DNA of 6,629 nucleotides from Endomicrobium sp. (lineage in GTDB: Bacteria; Elusimicrobiota; Endomicrobiia; Endomicrobiales; Endomicrobiaceae). Numbering within the stretch: position 1 is the first letter of the stretch; the number at the start of each line of letters is the position of its first letter. The notes beneath the pieces are model-generated. The model saw nothing but the letters and a program-made list of their open reading frames with translations, did not search any database and had not been told where the DNA came from. Positions 1 through 5,411 of this stretch are shown piece after piece. The stretch lies in NCBI GenBank assembly GCA_031273645.1, contig JAISRM010000271.1, positions 1-6,629 on the forward strand, given 5' to 3'. Both the position numbers and the translations under genes were made by a program.

Positions 1-160
1 CATTCTCAACTTTTACTCTAAATTTTGAAATTATTCTGTTTTCCCTCTTGTCTTCTCTTGTCAGAGGATTTTTTTTGCTCCTTTTCTTTGGCGCTATCGT
101 GTTTTTGTGATATTTCTTTAATCCAATATAGGCTGTGTCTGCACCCCAGCCTGTATTTAA
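1..160 (-). pseudogene. IS5-type (DDE_Tnp_4-like) transposase remnant, partial
   Basis: The minus strand has an open frame from about 211 to the left edge of the window. From about position 145 down to 1 its translation reads like the C-terminal half of an IS5-type/DDE_Tnp_4 transposase. It contains ADTAYIGLKKYHKN (second catalytic Asp at 137-139), then a basic proline/lysine stretch with PLTRED, then ISKFRVKVEN, where the Glu codon at 5-7 fits the final catalytic Glu (families usually show RVxVExVIGxLK). The N-terminal half and the first Asp are missing: upstream codons look unlike the family, and the frame meets a stop at 212-214 inside thiE. The C-terminus and IS end lie beyond the window. 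The remnant is therefore broken and probably inactive, unless it was moved by recombination. The family assignment rests on remembered motifs, not a search. Confidence 0.75.
125..157. repeat. 11-bp inverted repeat, hairpin-capable
   Basis: AATATAGGCTG (125-135) and CAGCCTGTATT (147-157) are reverse complements with one mismatch, a T/G change that still allows wobble pairing on one strand. They are separated by 11 nt. The repeat lies at the broken end of the transposase remnant and about 40 nt before thiE. It could be a terminator-like or attenuator hairpin for transcripts entering from the left, but no strong T-run follows, and part of it codes for the transposase DTAY motif. Its function is unknown. 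Confidence 0.4.
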
Positions 161-181
161 CATTACCTTACAAAATGCTAT

Positions 182-197
182 TATACTAAACAGTATA
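182..197 (+). promoter_or_regulatory. Putative thiE -10 box within a perfect palindrome
   Basis: TATACT (182-187) matches a sigma-70 -10 box at 5 of 6 positions. It is also the left arm of a perfect dyad TATACT-AAAC-AGTATA (182-197), whose last base is the A of the thiE start codon. There is no good -35 box at normal spacing. A transcript started from this -10 would begin only a few bases before the ATG, giving an almost leaderless thiE mRNA, which fits the lack of a Shine-Dalgarno sequence. The dyad could be an operator. Both ideas are inferences. Confidence 0.4.
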
Positions 198-841
198 TGA
201 AACGCATCGGATTATTGTGCATAACAACCCCCCGCGACGATATGAGCTATCAAAAACAAGTTGAACTCGCCTGCCTTGGCGGAGCCGACATGATACAGTT
301 GCGCGATAAAAATATTGACGGCGGCAAGCTTGTCAAACTGTCGGCGCAGCTTCAAAACATTTGTAAAGCGTTCGGCGTTTATTTTACTTTAAACGATTCG
401 CCCGATATAGCGGCAAAAGCCGGCTGCGACGGCGTTCATGTCGGGCAAAGCGACATGCCATACAGTTTGGCGCGCAAAATTATGCCGTTTGCAATAATAG
501 GCGTTTCGGCTTTAGCGCTTAACGATGTTAAAACTATAAACGATTACGGTTCGGGCGGCTCGGTTTTGCCGGATTATATAGGCGTAACAGTTTTTTCAAC
601 TCCGTCAAAAACAGACGCTAAACCTCTTGGACTTGAAGGGTTAAAACAAGCGTCTGAAACAACAAAAATTCCATTGTTGGCAATAGGCGGCGTAAACGCC
701 GAAAACGCAGGAGAAATTATAAACGCCGGAGCTTGCGGAGTTGCCGTTATAAGAGCGGTTTGCGGAGCAAAAAATGTAAAAGAAGAGGCAAAAAAACTTA
801 AAGAAATAATTCTTGAAGCGCATGAAAAAAAACGGAAATGA
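197..841 (+). CDS. thiE: Thiamine-phosphate synthase ThiE
   Basis: ThiE is a cytosolic TIM-barrel enzyme that joins HMP diphosphate to thiazole phosphate, giving thiamine monophosphate and pyrophosphate. The 214-residue length is normal. Visible family motifs in order are QLRDKN (34-39), NDSPDIA (66-72), GVHVGQSDMP (79-88), IGVS (101-104), FSTPSKTD (133-140, diphosphate-binding loop), IGGVN (163-167) and GVAVIRAV (181-188, phosphate binding). The protein begins directly at the first barrel strand (RIGLLCIT), so ATG 197 looks like the true start even though no ribosome binding site precedes it. The gene is followed 25 nt later by thiC, indicating an operon. A transposase remnant sits just upstream and no TPP riboswitch is visible. 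The C-terminal tail is lysine-rich. Confidence 0.95.
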   Translation: MKRIGLLCITTPRDDMSYQKQVELACLGGADMIQLRDKNIDGGKLVKLSAQLQNICKAFGVYFTLNDSPDIAAKAGCDGVHVGQSDMPYSLARKIMPFAIIGVSALALNDVKTINDYGSGGSVLPDYIGVTVFSTPSKTDAKPLGLEGLKQASETTKIPLLAIGGVNAENAGEIINAGACGVAVIRAVCGAKNVKEEAKKLKEIILEAHEKKRK

Positions 842-854
842 AATTTTTAGAAAC

Positions 855-860
855 AGAGGA
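855..860 (+). promoter_or_regulatory. thiC ribosome binding site (sets the start)
   Basis: AGAGGA lies 6 nt before ATG 867. It supports that start over the in-frame ATG at 813, which would overlap thiE and add 18 residues unlike any ThiC. Confidence 0.75.
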
Positions 861-866
861 AACAAC

Positions 867-2132
867 ATGACATTAATGAACGACGCGCGCAGCGGCAAAA
901 GCAATAAACTTATAAAAAGCGCAGCTTTGCAGGAAGATCTCAGCCAAGATTTTATCAGCCAAGGCGTTGCGCAAGGGACGATAGTAATTCCCAAAAACGT
1001 CAACAGAAATCTCTCAAAAATAGCGGCGGTCGGCAAAGGGCTAAAAACAAAAGTCAACGCCAATATCGGCACGTCTCCCGACCATATATCTTTAAAAGAA
1101 GAACTTGAAAAGCTCGAAGTTGCCGTCGCAGCCGGAGCCGATGCGGTCATGGATTTGTCAACCGGCGGAGACCTTACGCAGATAAGAAAAGAAATTTTGG
1201 CGCGTTCTCCCGTGCAAGTTGGCACAGTGCCGATTTATGAAGCCGCCTGCAGAACGGTCGCGGCCGGAAAAAAAATATCGCAGATAGACGGCGAAATGCT
1301 CTTTGACGTTATAGAAGAACAAGCCGAGCAGGGCGTTGATTTTATTACGGTTCATTGCGGAATAAATAAAGCGACCGTAGAAATATTAAATCGTCTTGGC
1401 CGGCTTGCCGGCGTTGTAAGCAGAGGCGGCTCTTTTTTAGTTAAATGCATAAACTCGTCCGGAAAAGAAAATCCTCTTTACGAACAATACGACAGACTGT
1501 TGAAAATAGCCGCAAAATACGACGTAACTTTATCGCTTGGAGACGGTTTCCGACCCGGCGCGCTTTACGACGCTTCCGACGCCGTTCAATTATCCGAATT
1601 GTCGGCGCTTGGCGAACTTGTGTTAAAAGCCCGCCTGGCCGGCGTTCAAACTATGATAGAAGGACCCGGACACGTTCCGCTAAATCAAATTGAAGCAAAC
1701 GTAACTTTGGCAAAACGTCTGGGCTTTGGAGCGCCGCTTTATTTTTTAGGGCCTTTAGTTACCGATATCGCGCCCGGATACGACCATATAACTTCGGCGA
1801 TCGGAGGAGCGATAGCCGCTTCTCACGGAGTTGATTTTATTTGTTATGTAACTCCGGCAGAACATATAAGGCTGCCCGACGTTTCCGACGTGCGCGAAGG
1901 CGTAATGGCCGCCCGCATAGCCGGACATGCGGCAGACATTGTAAAAGACGTCAAAGGCGCCCGCGCCCAAGACGACCTTATGTCAAAATACCGCAAAGAA
2001 AGAAACTGGAAAAAACAGGAAGAATTTTGCATAGATCCCCAAAAACTTGCCAAAGAAAGAGCCAAACTGCCGCCGCAGGACGACGACGTTTGCACAATGT
2101 GCGGCGAGTTTTGCGCAATGAGAGACGAGTAA
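867..2132 (+). CDS. thiC: Phosphomethylpyrimidine synthase ThiC (compact form)
   Basis: ThiC is a non-canonical radical SAM enzyme that rearranges aminoimidazole ribotide into HMP phosphate, the pyrimidine half of thiamine. The 421 residues correspond to the compact bacterial/archaeal type, lacking the long N-terminal domain of the E. coli and plant enzymes. Visible signatures include TKVNANIGTSPD, AVMDLSTGGDL, VGTVPIYEA, TVHCGI, VSRGGSF, NPLYEQYDRLL, LSLGDGFRPG, EGPGHVPL, GPLVTDIAPGYDHITSAIGG and CYVTPAEHIRLP. The C-terminal [4Fe-4S] site is Cys409, Cys412 and Cys416 in CTMCGEFC, a CX2CX3C spacing. Large ThiC proteins have CX2CX4C; the shorter spacing is, from memory, usual for compact ThiC. 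The gene follows thiE by 25 nt, and the enzymes act on converging branches of the same pathway. The activity is normally oxygen-sensitive, which fits an anaerobe but does not prove it. Confidence 0.96.
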   Translation: MTLMNDARSGKSNKLIKSAALQEDLSQDFISQGVAQGTIVIPKNVNRNLSKIAAVGKGLKTKVNANIGTSPDHISLKEELEKLEVAVAAGADAVMDLSTGGDLTQIRKEILARSPVQVGTVPIYEAACRTVAAGKKISQIDGEMLFDVIEEQAEQGVDFITVHCGINKATVEILNRLGRLAGVVSRGGSFLVKCINSSGKENPLYEQYDRLLKIAAKYDVTLSLGDGFRPGALYDASDAVQLSELSALGELVLKARLAGVQTMIEGPGHVPLNQIEANVTLAKRLGFGAPLYFLGPLVTDIAPGYDHITSAIGGAIAASHGVDFICYVTPAEHIRLPDVSDVREGVMAARIAGHAADIVKDVKGARAQDDLMSKYRKERNWKKQEEFCIDPQKLAKERAKLPPQDDDVCTMCGEFCAMRDE

Positions 2133-2267
2133 CGCGGCTGTCGCCGGATTTTATCGGGGAAAAAACAAGAAGCAAAAAAGTTTTGCGCCGCCGGCAATCA
2201 TATCAGCATTTTAGCGCCCGCAGCATTATGCAAATTGACAGCCAATGCCTATTTTGTTTGTGTAGTT
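2133..2267. other. Intergenic stretch after thiC, no gene seen
   Basis: No coding potential is visible. A weak hairpin, CGGC-TGTC-GCCG (2135-2146), followed by a short T-rich run could act as a poor terminator for thiE-thiC. A second small dyad, GCAAAA-AAG-TTTTGC (2172-2186), has no T-tail. The long + strand frame that leaves thiC here is a shadow of thiC and has no start of its own. Confidence 0.45.
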
Positions 2268-2346
2268 TGTCATTGCCAGACACCTCTGTATTGCATAAAA
2301 CAGCCGGAGGCTGAATGACAGACACAAACAAAACAGACGCTGTCTG

Positions 2347-2379
<33 letters not shown>

Positions 2380-2401
2380 GTTTACTAAAAAATTCTGTCA
2401 G

Positions 2402-2419
2402 ACAGCCTTCGGTTGTTTT
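2402..2419 (+). terminator. Terminator-like hairpin plus T-run, unit 1
   Basis: ACAGCC-TTC-GGTTGT (2402-2416) pairs with one G-T wobble and runs into TTTT on the + strand. It could stop read-through from thiC. The short stem makes efficiency uncertain. Confidence 0.4.
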
Positions 2420-2480
2420 ATAAAAACAGACGCAGTCTGAAAAGCAATAATGTTAGAAACTATATTAATATTAAAAATGG

Positions 2481-2501
2481 ATTCCCATTTTTCATGGGAA
2501 T
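2481..2501. repeat. dRS3-like palindrome 2 (N9 variant)
   Basis: The stem is ATTCCCAT/ATGGGAAT with a 5-nt loop. This copy has one extra T in the loop compared with the two downstream copies. Confidence 0.75.
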
Positions 2502-2556
2502 GACAGACACAAACAAAACAGATGAAGTCTGCAAGTTTGCTAAAAAATTCTGTCAG

Positions 2557-2574
2557 ACAGCCTTCGGCTGTTTT
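2557..2574 (+). terminator. Terminator-like hairpin plus T-run, unit 2
   Basis: ACAGCC-TTC-GGCTGT (2557-2571) is a perfect 6-bp stem followed by TTTT. It is the best paired of the three tandem copies. Confidence 0.45.
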
Positions 2575-2635
2575 ATAAAAACAGACGAAGTCTGAAAAGC
2601 AATAATGTTAGAAACTATATTAATATTAAAAATGG

Positions 2636-2655
2636 ATTCCCATTTTCATGGGAAT
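2636..2655. repeat. dRS3-like palindrome 3
   Basis: ATTCCC-N8-GGGAAT with core ATTTTCAT, giving an 8-bp stem and a 4-nt loop. Confidence 0.8.
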
Positions 2656-2710
2656 GACAGACACAAACAAAACAGACGAAGTCTGCAAGTTTGCTAAAAA
2701 ATTCTGTCAG

Positions 2711-2728
2711 ACAGCCTTCGGTTGTTTT
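2711..2728 (+). terminator. Terminator-like hairpin plus T-run, unit 3
   Basis: ACAGCC-TTC-GGTTGT (2711-2725) with one wobble pair, followed by TTTT. It is the third tandem copy. Confidence 0.4.
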
Positions 2729-2789
2729 ATAAAAACAGACGAAGGCTGAAAAGAAATAATGTTAGAAACCATATTAATATTAAACATGG

Positions 2790-2809
2790 ATTCCCATTTT
2801 CATGGGAAT
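2790..2809. repeat. dRS3-like palindrome 4
   Basis: ATTCCC-N8-GGGAAT with core ATTTTCAT, identical to palindrome 3. Confidence 0.8.
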
Positions 2810-2826
2810 GACAGACACAAACAAAA

Positions 2827-2940
2827 CAGACGAAGTCTGCAGACGCTGTCTGTGTCCCATAAAACAGGCGAAGCCTGCAGACACAGTCTGTATTGCATAA
2901 AACAGCCGGAGGCTGTGTTCCATAAAACAGGCGAAGCCTG
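2827..2940. repeat. Phased array of six 13-bp dyads CAGNC-N3-GNCTG
   Basis: Six perfect dyads start at 2827, 2840, 2865, 2878, 2903 and 2928. Arms and loops are CAGAC/GAA, CAGAC/GCT, CAGGC/GAA, CAGAC/ACA, CAGCC/GGA and CAGGC/GAA. Start-to-start steps are 13, 25, 13, 25 and 25 nt, because dyads are either directly abutting or separated by a conserved 12-nt linker ending in CATAAAA (2853-2864, 2891-2902, 2916-2927). Unlike a CRISPR array, the linkers are conserved and the dyads vary. The last dyad ends one base before the ribosome binding site of the next gene. Confidence 0.9.
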
Positions 2941-2941
2941 T

Positions 2942-2946
2942 GGTGA
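2942..2946 (+). promoter_or_regulatory. Ribosome binding site of the lipoprotein gene
   Basis: GGTGA lies 7 nt before ATG 2954 and one base after the final dyad (2928-2940). If that dyad folds in the mRNA, it would sit directly beside the ribosome binding site. Confidence 0.55.
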
Positions 2947-2953
2947 ATAAAAA

Positions 2954-3517
2954 ATGAAACAAAAAGGTTTTGCCGTTTTGGCGTTAATGTTGTGTTTGAA
3001 TTTTTCGGCTTGTTCAAAGCCCGAAACGTCTTCCGGTTCTGCTGCAAACGGGTCAGGTTCAAAAAGCGTTTCTTATTCGGTTCTTGACGCCGTAAGTTAT
3101 GATTTCCCGGCCGGCTGGAAAGATAAAACTTATGATGAAGACAATCCCTACGGGCTTTTTTGCGTTTCAGGCGACAATTACGCCACGACCGGCGTTTTTT
3201 TATTTGACGCTAACGACATAGACGAAGACGTTTCGCCTCTTGCGGTTTTTAATTTGCAAATTGAAAACTTGATGGAACAAATTAAAAAAGGAAAACTTAT
3301 TTCGGTAAAACCCGCAAAAAAAATGCGCGGCAAAACCATAACTGAAGCGGTTTACTCCGGAATTTTCGGCATCAGCAAATATTATTATGTTTTTTCTCTT
3401 ACGGAATTTTCCGAAAGCGACGAGTTTACGATCTGCGCGCAAGTGTGCGCTCCGAGCAAATTTAAGAAATACGAACCGATTTTTGAAAAAATCTTAGAGT
3501 CTGCAGCGCTTATATAA
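2954..3517 (+). CDS. Putative PsbP/Mog1-like lipoprotein
   Basis: This 187-residue protein has a typical export signal: a basic start (MKQK), a hydrophobic stretch at 6-17 and FSAC with Cys20 as the likely lipidated residue. Phe at -3 is not ideal for a lipobox, so cleavage by signal peptidase I remains possible. A Ser/Gly/Lys-rich linker (about 21-40) leads to a single domain (about 41-187). This domain opens with YDFPAGWK, has alternating beta-strand patterns and closes with a helix (SKFKKYEPIFEKILESA), the layout of small PsbP/Mog1-fold proteins such as DUF1795-type families. The fold is inferred from pattern only and no function can be given. It probably sits in the cell envelope. It follows the repeat region directly and has no clear promoter outside the repeats. 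No terminator is seen before thrB, 75 nt downstream. Confidence 0.8.
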   Translation: MKQKGFAVLALMLCLNFSACSKPETSSGSAANGSGSKSVSYSVLDAVSYDFPAGWKDKTYDEDNPYGLFCVSGDNYATTGVFLFDANDIDEDVSPLAVFNLQIENLMEQIKKGKLISVKPAKKMRGKTITEAVYSGIFGISKYYYVFSLTEFSESDEFTICAQVCAPSKFKKYEPIFEKILESAALI

Positions 3518-3528
3518 AAGTTTTTTTG

Positions 3529-3547
3529 TATAATGACTGCAATTATA
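3529..3547 (+). promoter_or_regulatory. Putative thrB promoter -10 in a dyad
   Basis: A consensus TATAAT (3529-3534) lies about 60 nt before thrB, and its reverse complement ATTATA follows at 3542-3547 after 7 nt. No convincing -35 is present at 16-18 nt spacing, so the promoter would be weak or activator-dependent. The dyad could bind a regulator, or be chance in an AT-rich gap. Confidence 0.4.
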
Positions 3548-3579
3548 TTTTTTAATGCTTCCTGAAGTTTTTGGAATGC

Positions 3580-3585
3580 GGAGGA
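3580..3585 (+). promoter_or_regulatory. Strong thrB ribosome binding site
   Basis: GGAGGA lies 7 nt before ATG 3593 and favours it over the in-frame ATG at 3605. It is the strongest Shine-Dalgarno sequence in the window. Confidence 0.8.
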
Positions 3586-3592
3586 ATAACAA

Positions 3593-4510
3593 ATGAAAGT
3601 GCGAATGCGCGTGCCGGCTACCACGGCAAATTTAGGACCGGGTTTTGACGTTTTCGGAGCGGCCTTAACGATTTATAATGAATTCGGCGCGGAAACCGCT
3701 GCGGAAGGCAAAGGCGGCAAATGGCTTTTTAAAGGCGAAGGAAAAAAGATTCTCGTCAAAGGCGAAAAAAATCTTGTCTGGCAGTCGATGAAAGAAACTT
3801 TTAAGCTGCTTGGGCAAACAAAATATAATTTAAAAAATCTCAATATAACCGTAAACGCCGGCATTGCTTTAAGCGGGGGGCTTGGCTCTTCGGCTTCTGC
3901 GATCGTCGGCGGGACAGCTCTTGCAAACGCCCTATGCGGCGATAAACTGACAAAAGCCGAAATTGCCGAACTTGCGATAAAAATTGAAGGCCACCCCGAT
4001 AACGTAATTCCGGCGGTTTTCGGCGGTATTTGCGTTTGCTGCAAAAACGAGCAGAGTTCGCACGGCGATATAATTCATTTGCCCGTCCCTAAACTAAAAG
4101 TCGTTTTGGCTGTTCCGTCTTTTGAGCTGCGCACAAAACGTTCAAGGCAGATACTTCCAAAATGCGTTGATTTAGACGACGCGGTTTTTAACGCTTCAAG
4201 AGTCGCAATGCTTACGGCGGCTTTTTGCAGCGGCGATTATTCTCTTTTGAAAAAAGGAATGCAGGATAAAATTCATCAGCCTTACAGAGGTAAAATGATA
4301 CCGGCTATGGACGCCGTTTTGCAGGCTGCTTTAGACGCCGGAGCATACGGCGCGTATCTTTCGGGATCGGGTCCCACGCTTGCCGCTTTTTGCGACGGTA
4401 AAAAATGCGTTGAAATTCAAAAAGCGATGACAAAGGTTTGGAAAAAAGAAAGCGTGAGCGTTAAAACTTTTATTTTAGATTTTGATAAGCGCGGTTTGAC
4501 AAAAATTTAA
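3593..4510 (+). CDS. thrB: Homoserine kinase ThrB (GHMP family)
   Basis: ThrB phosphorylates L-homoserine with ATP, the step before threonine synthase in threonine biosynthesis, and acts in the cytosol. The 305 residues match the usual length. The three GHMP-kinase motifs are clear: the N-terminal PATTANLGPGFDVFG (8-22), the ATP-binding loop SGGLGSSASA (94-103), and the C-terminal LSGSGPTLAAF (256-266). The homoserine-kinase signature EGHPDNV (132-138) separates it from mevalonate, galactose and shikimate kinases. The loop has Ser-Gly-Gly before LGSS, a minor variation. The homoserine dehydrogenase and threonine synthase genes, often adjacent to thrB, are not in the window. A sirtuin gene begins 3 nt after the stop, suggesting one transcript. 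Confidence 0.95.
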   Translation: MKVRMRVPATTANLGPGFDVFGAALTIYNEFGAETAAEGKGGKWLFKGEGKKILVKGEKNLVWQSMKETFKLLGQTKYNLKNLNITVNAGIALSGGLGSSASAIVGGTALANALCGDKLTKAEIAELAIKIEGHPDNVIPAVFGGICVCCKNEQSSHGDIIHLPVPKLKVVLAVPSFELRTKRSRQILPKCVDLDDAVFNASRVAMLTAAFCSGDYSLLKKGMQDKIHQPYRGKMIPAMDAVLQAALDAGAYGAYLSGSGPTLAAFCDGKKCVEIQKAMTKVWKKESVSVKTFILDFDKRGLTKI

Positions 4511-4513
4511 ACT

Positions 4514-5245
4514 ATGGACGAAATTAAACTTGCGGCAGAGATTTTAAAAAATTCAAAATACGCCGTCGCTTTTACCGGCGCGGGAATTTCCGTTGAAAGC
4601 GGAATCCCGCCTTTTCGCGGTTCAAACGGAATCTGGAACAAATACGAAGAAAAACTTTTTGATATAGACTATTTTTCAGTTCATACAAAAGAGGCGTGGG
4701 ACATGCTTTGCGACGGTTTTTATAAAACTACGCTCAACGCCCAGCCTAACGCCGCCCACTTTGCGCTTGCAGAGCTTGAAAAACGCAAAATAATTAAAGC
4801 TGTTATAACGCAAAACATCGACGGATTGCATACAAAAGCAGGAAGTTTGATTGTTTACGAACTTCACGGCAGCGGCGCAACTTTAACGTGTATGTCAGAC
4901 GGCAGCAAATATCAGACGGAAGATTTTGATTTAAACGCCGCTCCGGTCTGCAAAAAATGCGGAAAACTTTTAAAACCGGATTTTACATTTTTTGGAGAGC
5001 AGCTTCCGCAGGAAGCATATCAAAATTCCGTCGCGGCAAGCTCTAAATGCGACGTTATGCTTTTAGTCGGCTCAACGGGAACTGTTTATCCCGCCGCTTC
5101 AATTCCGCAGCTTGCCAAACAGCATGGCGCAAAAATAATAGAAATAAACCCCAGCCCCTCTTCTTTTACAAACTCCGTTTCAGACATTTTCATCCCCCTT
5201 AAAGCCGGCGAAGCTTTTAAAAATATAATGTCTTTAATCCCATAA
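4514..5245 (+). CDS. NAD-dependent protein deacylase, sirtuin (Sir2/CobB family)
   Basis: Sirtuins remove acetyl or other acyl groups from lysines using NAD+, giving nicotinamide and O-acyl-ADP-ribose. Residues 1-243 are a near-minimal catalytic core. Visible motifs are GAGIS (22-26), ESGIPPFRG (28-36), TQNIDGLH (99-106), the catalytic His118 in ELHGS, FFGEQLP (159-165), GSTGTVYPAAS (186-196) and INPSPS (211-216). The zinc site looks altered: the first CxxC is C126-M-S-D129, while the second (C146, C149) is intact. From remembered sequences, the region matching the class III Tyr-x-x-Arg acyl pocket lacks those residues. The protein most resembles Thermotoga-type (class U) sirtuins, so deacetylation is more likely than desuccinylation. 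The start is 3 nt after thrB with no ribosome binding site, so translation is probably coupled to thrB. Confidence 0.92.
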   Translation: MDEIKLAAEILKNSKYAVAFTGAGISVESGIPPFRGSNGIWNKYEEKLFDIDYFSVHTKEAWDMLCDGFYKTTLNAQPNAAHFALAELEKRKIIKAVITQNIDGLHTKAGSLIVYELHGSGATLTCMSDGSKYQTEDFDLNAAPVCKKCGKLLKPDFTFFGEQLPQEAYQNSVAASSKCDVMLLVGSTGTVYPAASIPQLAKQHGAKIIEINPSPSSFTNSVSDIFIPLKAGEAFKNIMSLIP

Positions 5246-5343
5246 CAACTTTATACCTATATATATATATTGTGTTCTGCCGCGCCCTAAAAAACGGTTA
5301 TCATAAAAAACAAGATGAAATCTTGATATTTGACAAAACAAAA
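5246..5343. other. Gap after the sirtuin gene with AT run and small dyad
   Basis: This gap contains an alternating AT run (about 5259-5270) and a perfect dyad CAAGAT-GAA-ATCTTG (5311-5325) without a T-tail, so it does not look like a terminator. A consensus -35 hexamer TTGACA lies at 5330-5335, but no good -10 box follows at 16-18 nt. It may be part of the regulatory region of the Fic gene. Confidence 0.4.
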
Positions 5344-5368
5344 TCTAAAAAAATGTCATAATTTGGAC
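5344..5368. promoter_or_regulatory. Operator-like repeat 1 upstream of the fic gene
   Basis: This is a 25-bp unit starting TCTAAAAAA and ending TTGGAC. It matches the second unit at 5385-5409 at 18 of 25 positions. With the preceding base, its ends (ATCTAA/TTGGAC) form an imperfect inverted repeat. It lies upstream of the putative -35 box. Confidence 0.5.
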
Positions 5369-5375
5369 TTTATTC

Positions 5376-5404
5376 TTGCAAAAGTCTAAAAAATGGTATA
5401 AAAT
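5376..5404 (+). promoter_or_regulatory. Putative fic promoter
   Basis: TTGCAA (5376-5381, 4 of 6 to the -35 consensus) and TAAAAT (5399-5404, 5 of 6 to the -10 consensus) are 17 bp apart. Transcription would begin near 5411, at or next to ATG 5412, implying a leaderless message. The -10 box falls inside operator-like repeat 2, so a bound protein would block RNA polymerase. Confidence 0.5.
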
Positions 5405-5409
5405 TAGAC
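5384..5409. promoter_or_regulatory. Operator-like repeat 2 over the fic -10 box
   Basis: GTCTAA (5384-5389) and TTAGAC (5404-5409) are perfect reverse complements 14 nt apart. The unit repeats the one at 5344 exactly 41 bp downstream, about four helical turns, so two dimers could bind the same DNA face. The regulator may be the Fic protein itself through its C-terminal winged helix; this is inference. Confidence 0.55.
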
Positions 5410-5411
5410 AA

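Larger units (their letters stand above)
2386..2841. repeat. Tandem array of ~154-bp units, ~2.95 copies
   Basis: Three units start at 2386, 2541 and 2695, with lengths of 155, 154 and 147 nt (the last incomplete). By eye, units 1 and 2 differ at 4 positions and units 2 and 3 at 5, so the duplication is recent. Each unit carries a CAGCC dyad followed by TTTT, two CAGAC-type dyads, an AT-rich stretch with AATAATGTTAGAAAC, and one ATTCCC...GGGAAT palindrome. The third unit ends at 2841, where the sequence passes into the closely packed dyad array. Confidence 0.9.

Noticed and set aside
1..196. TPP riboswitch before thiE
   Set aside because: No CTGAGA-type THI-box core is visible; the stretch is largely explained by the transposase remnant.
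813..866. Extended thiC start at ATG 813
   Set aside because: It overlaps thiE, adds residues unlike ThiC, and a good ribosome binding site precedes ATG 867.
641..1970. Antisense open frames over thiE and thiC
   Set aside because: They are composition-driven shadows of clearly recognised + strand genes and have no family resemblance.
2413..2950. Small + strand open frames across the repeats (2413-2595 and 2759-2950)
   Set aside because: They are built from the repeat units, whose 154-nt period is not a multiple of three, and they lack convincing ribosome binding sites and any conserved domain.
2727..3062. Minus-strand open frames through the dyad array
   Set aside because: They consist of translated palindromes and run into the opposite strand of the lipoprotein gene; no start signal or family resemblance.
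5376..5411. TTG start for fic at 5376
   Set aside because: It coincides with the putative -35 box and would add 12 unconserved residues; ATG 5412 fits the family N-terminus better.
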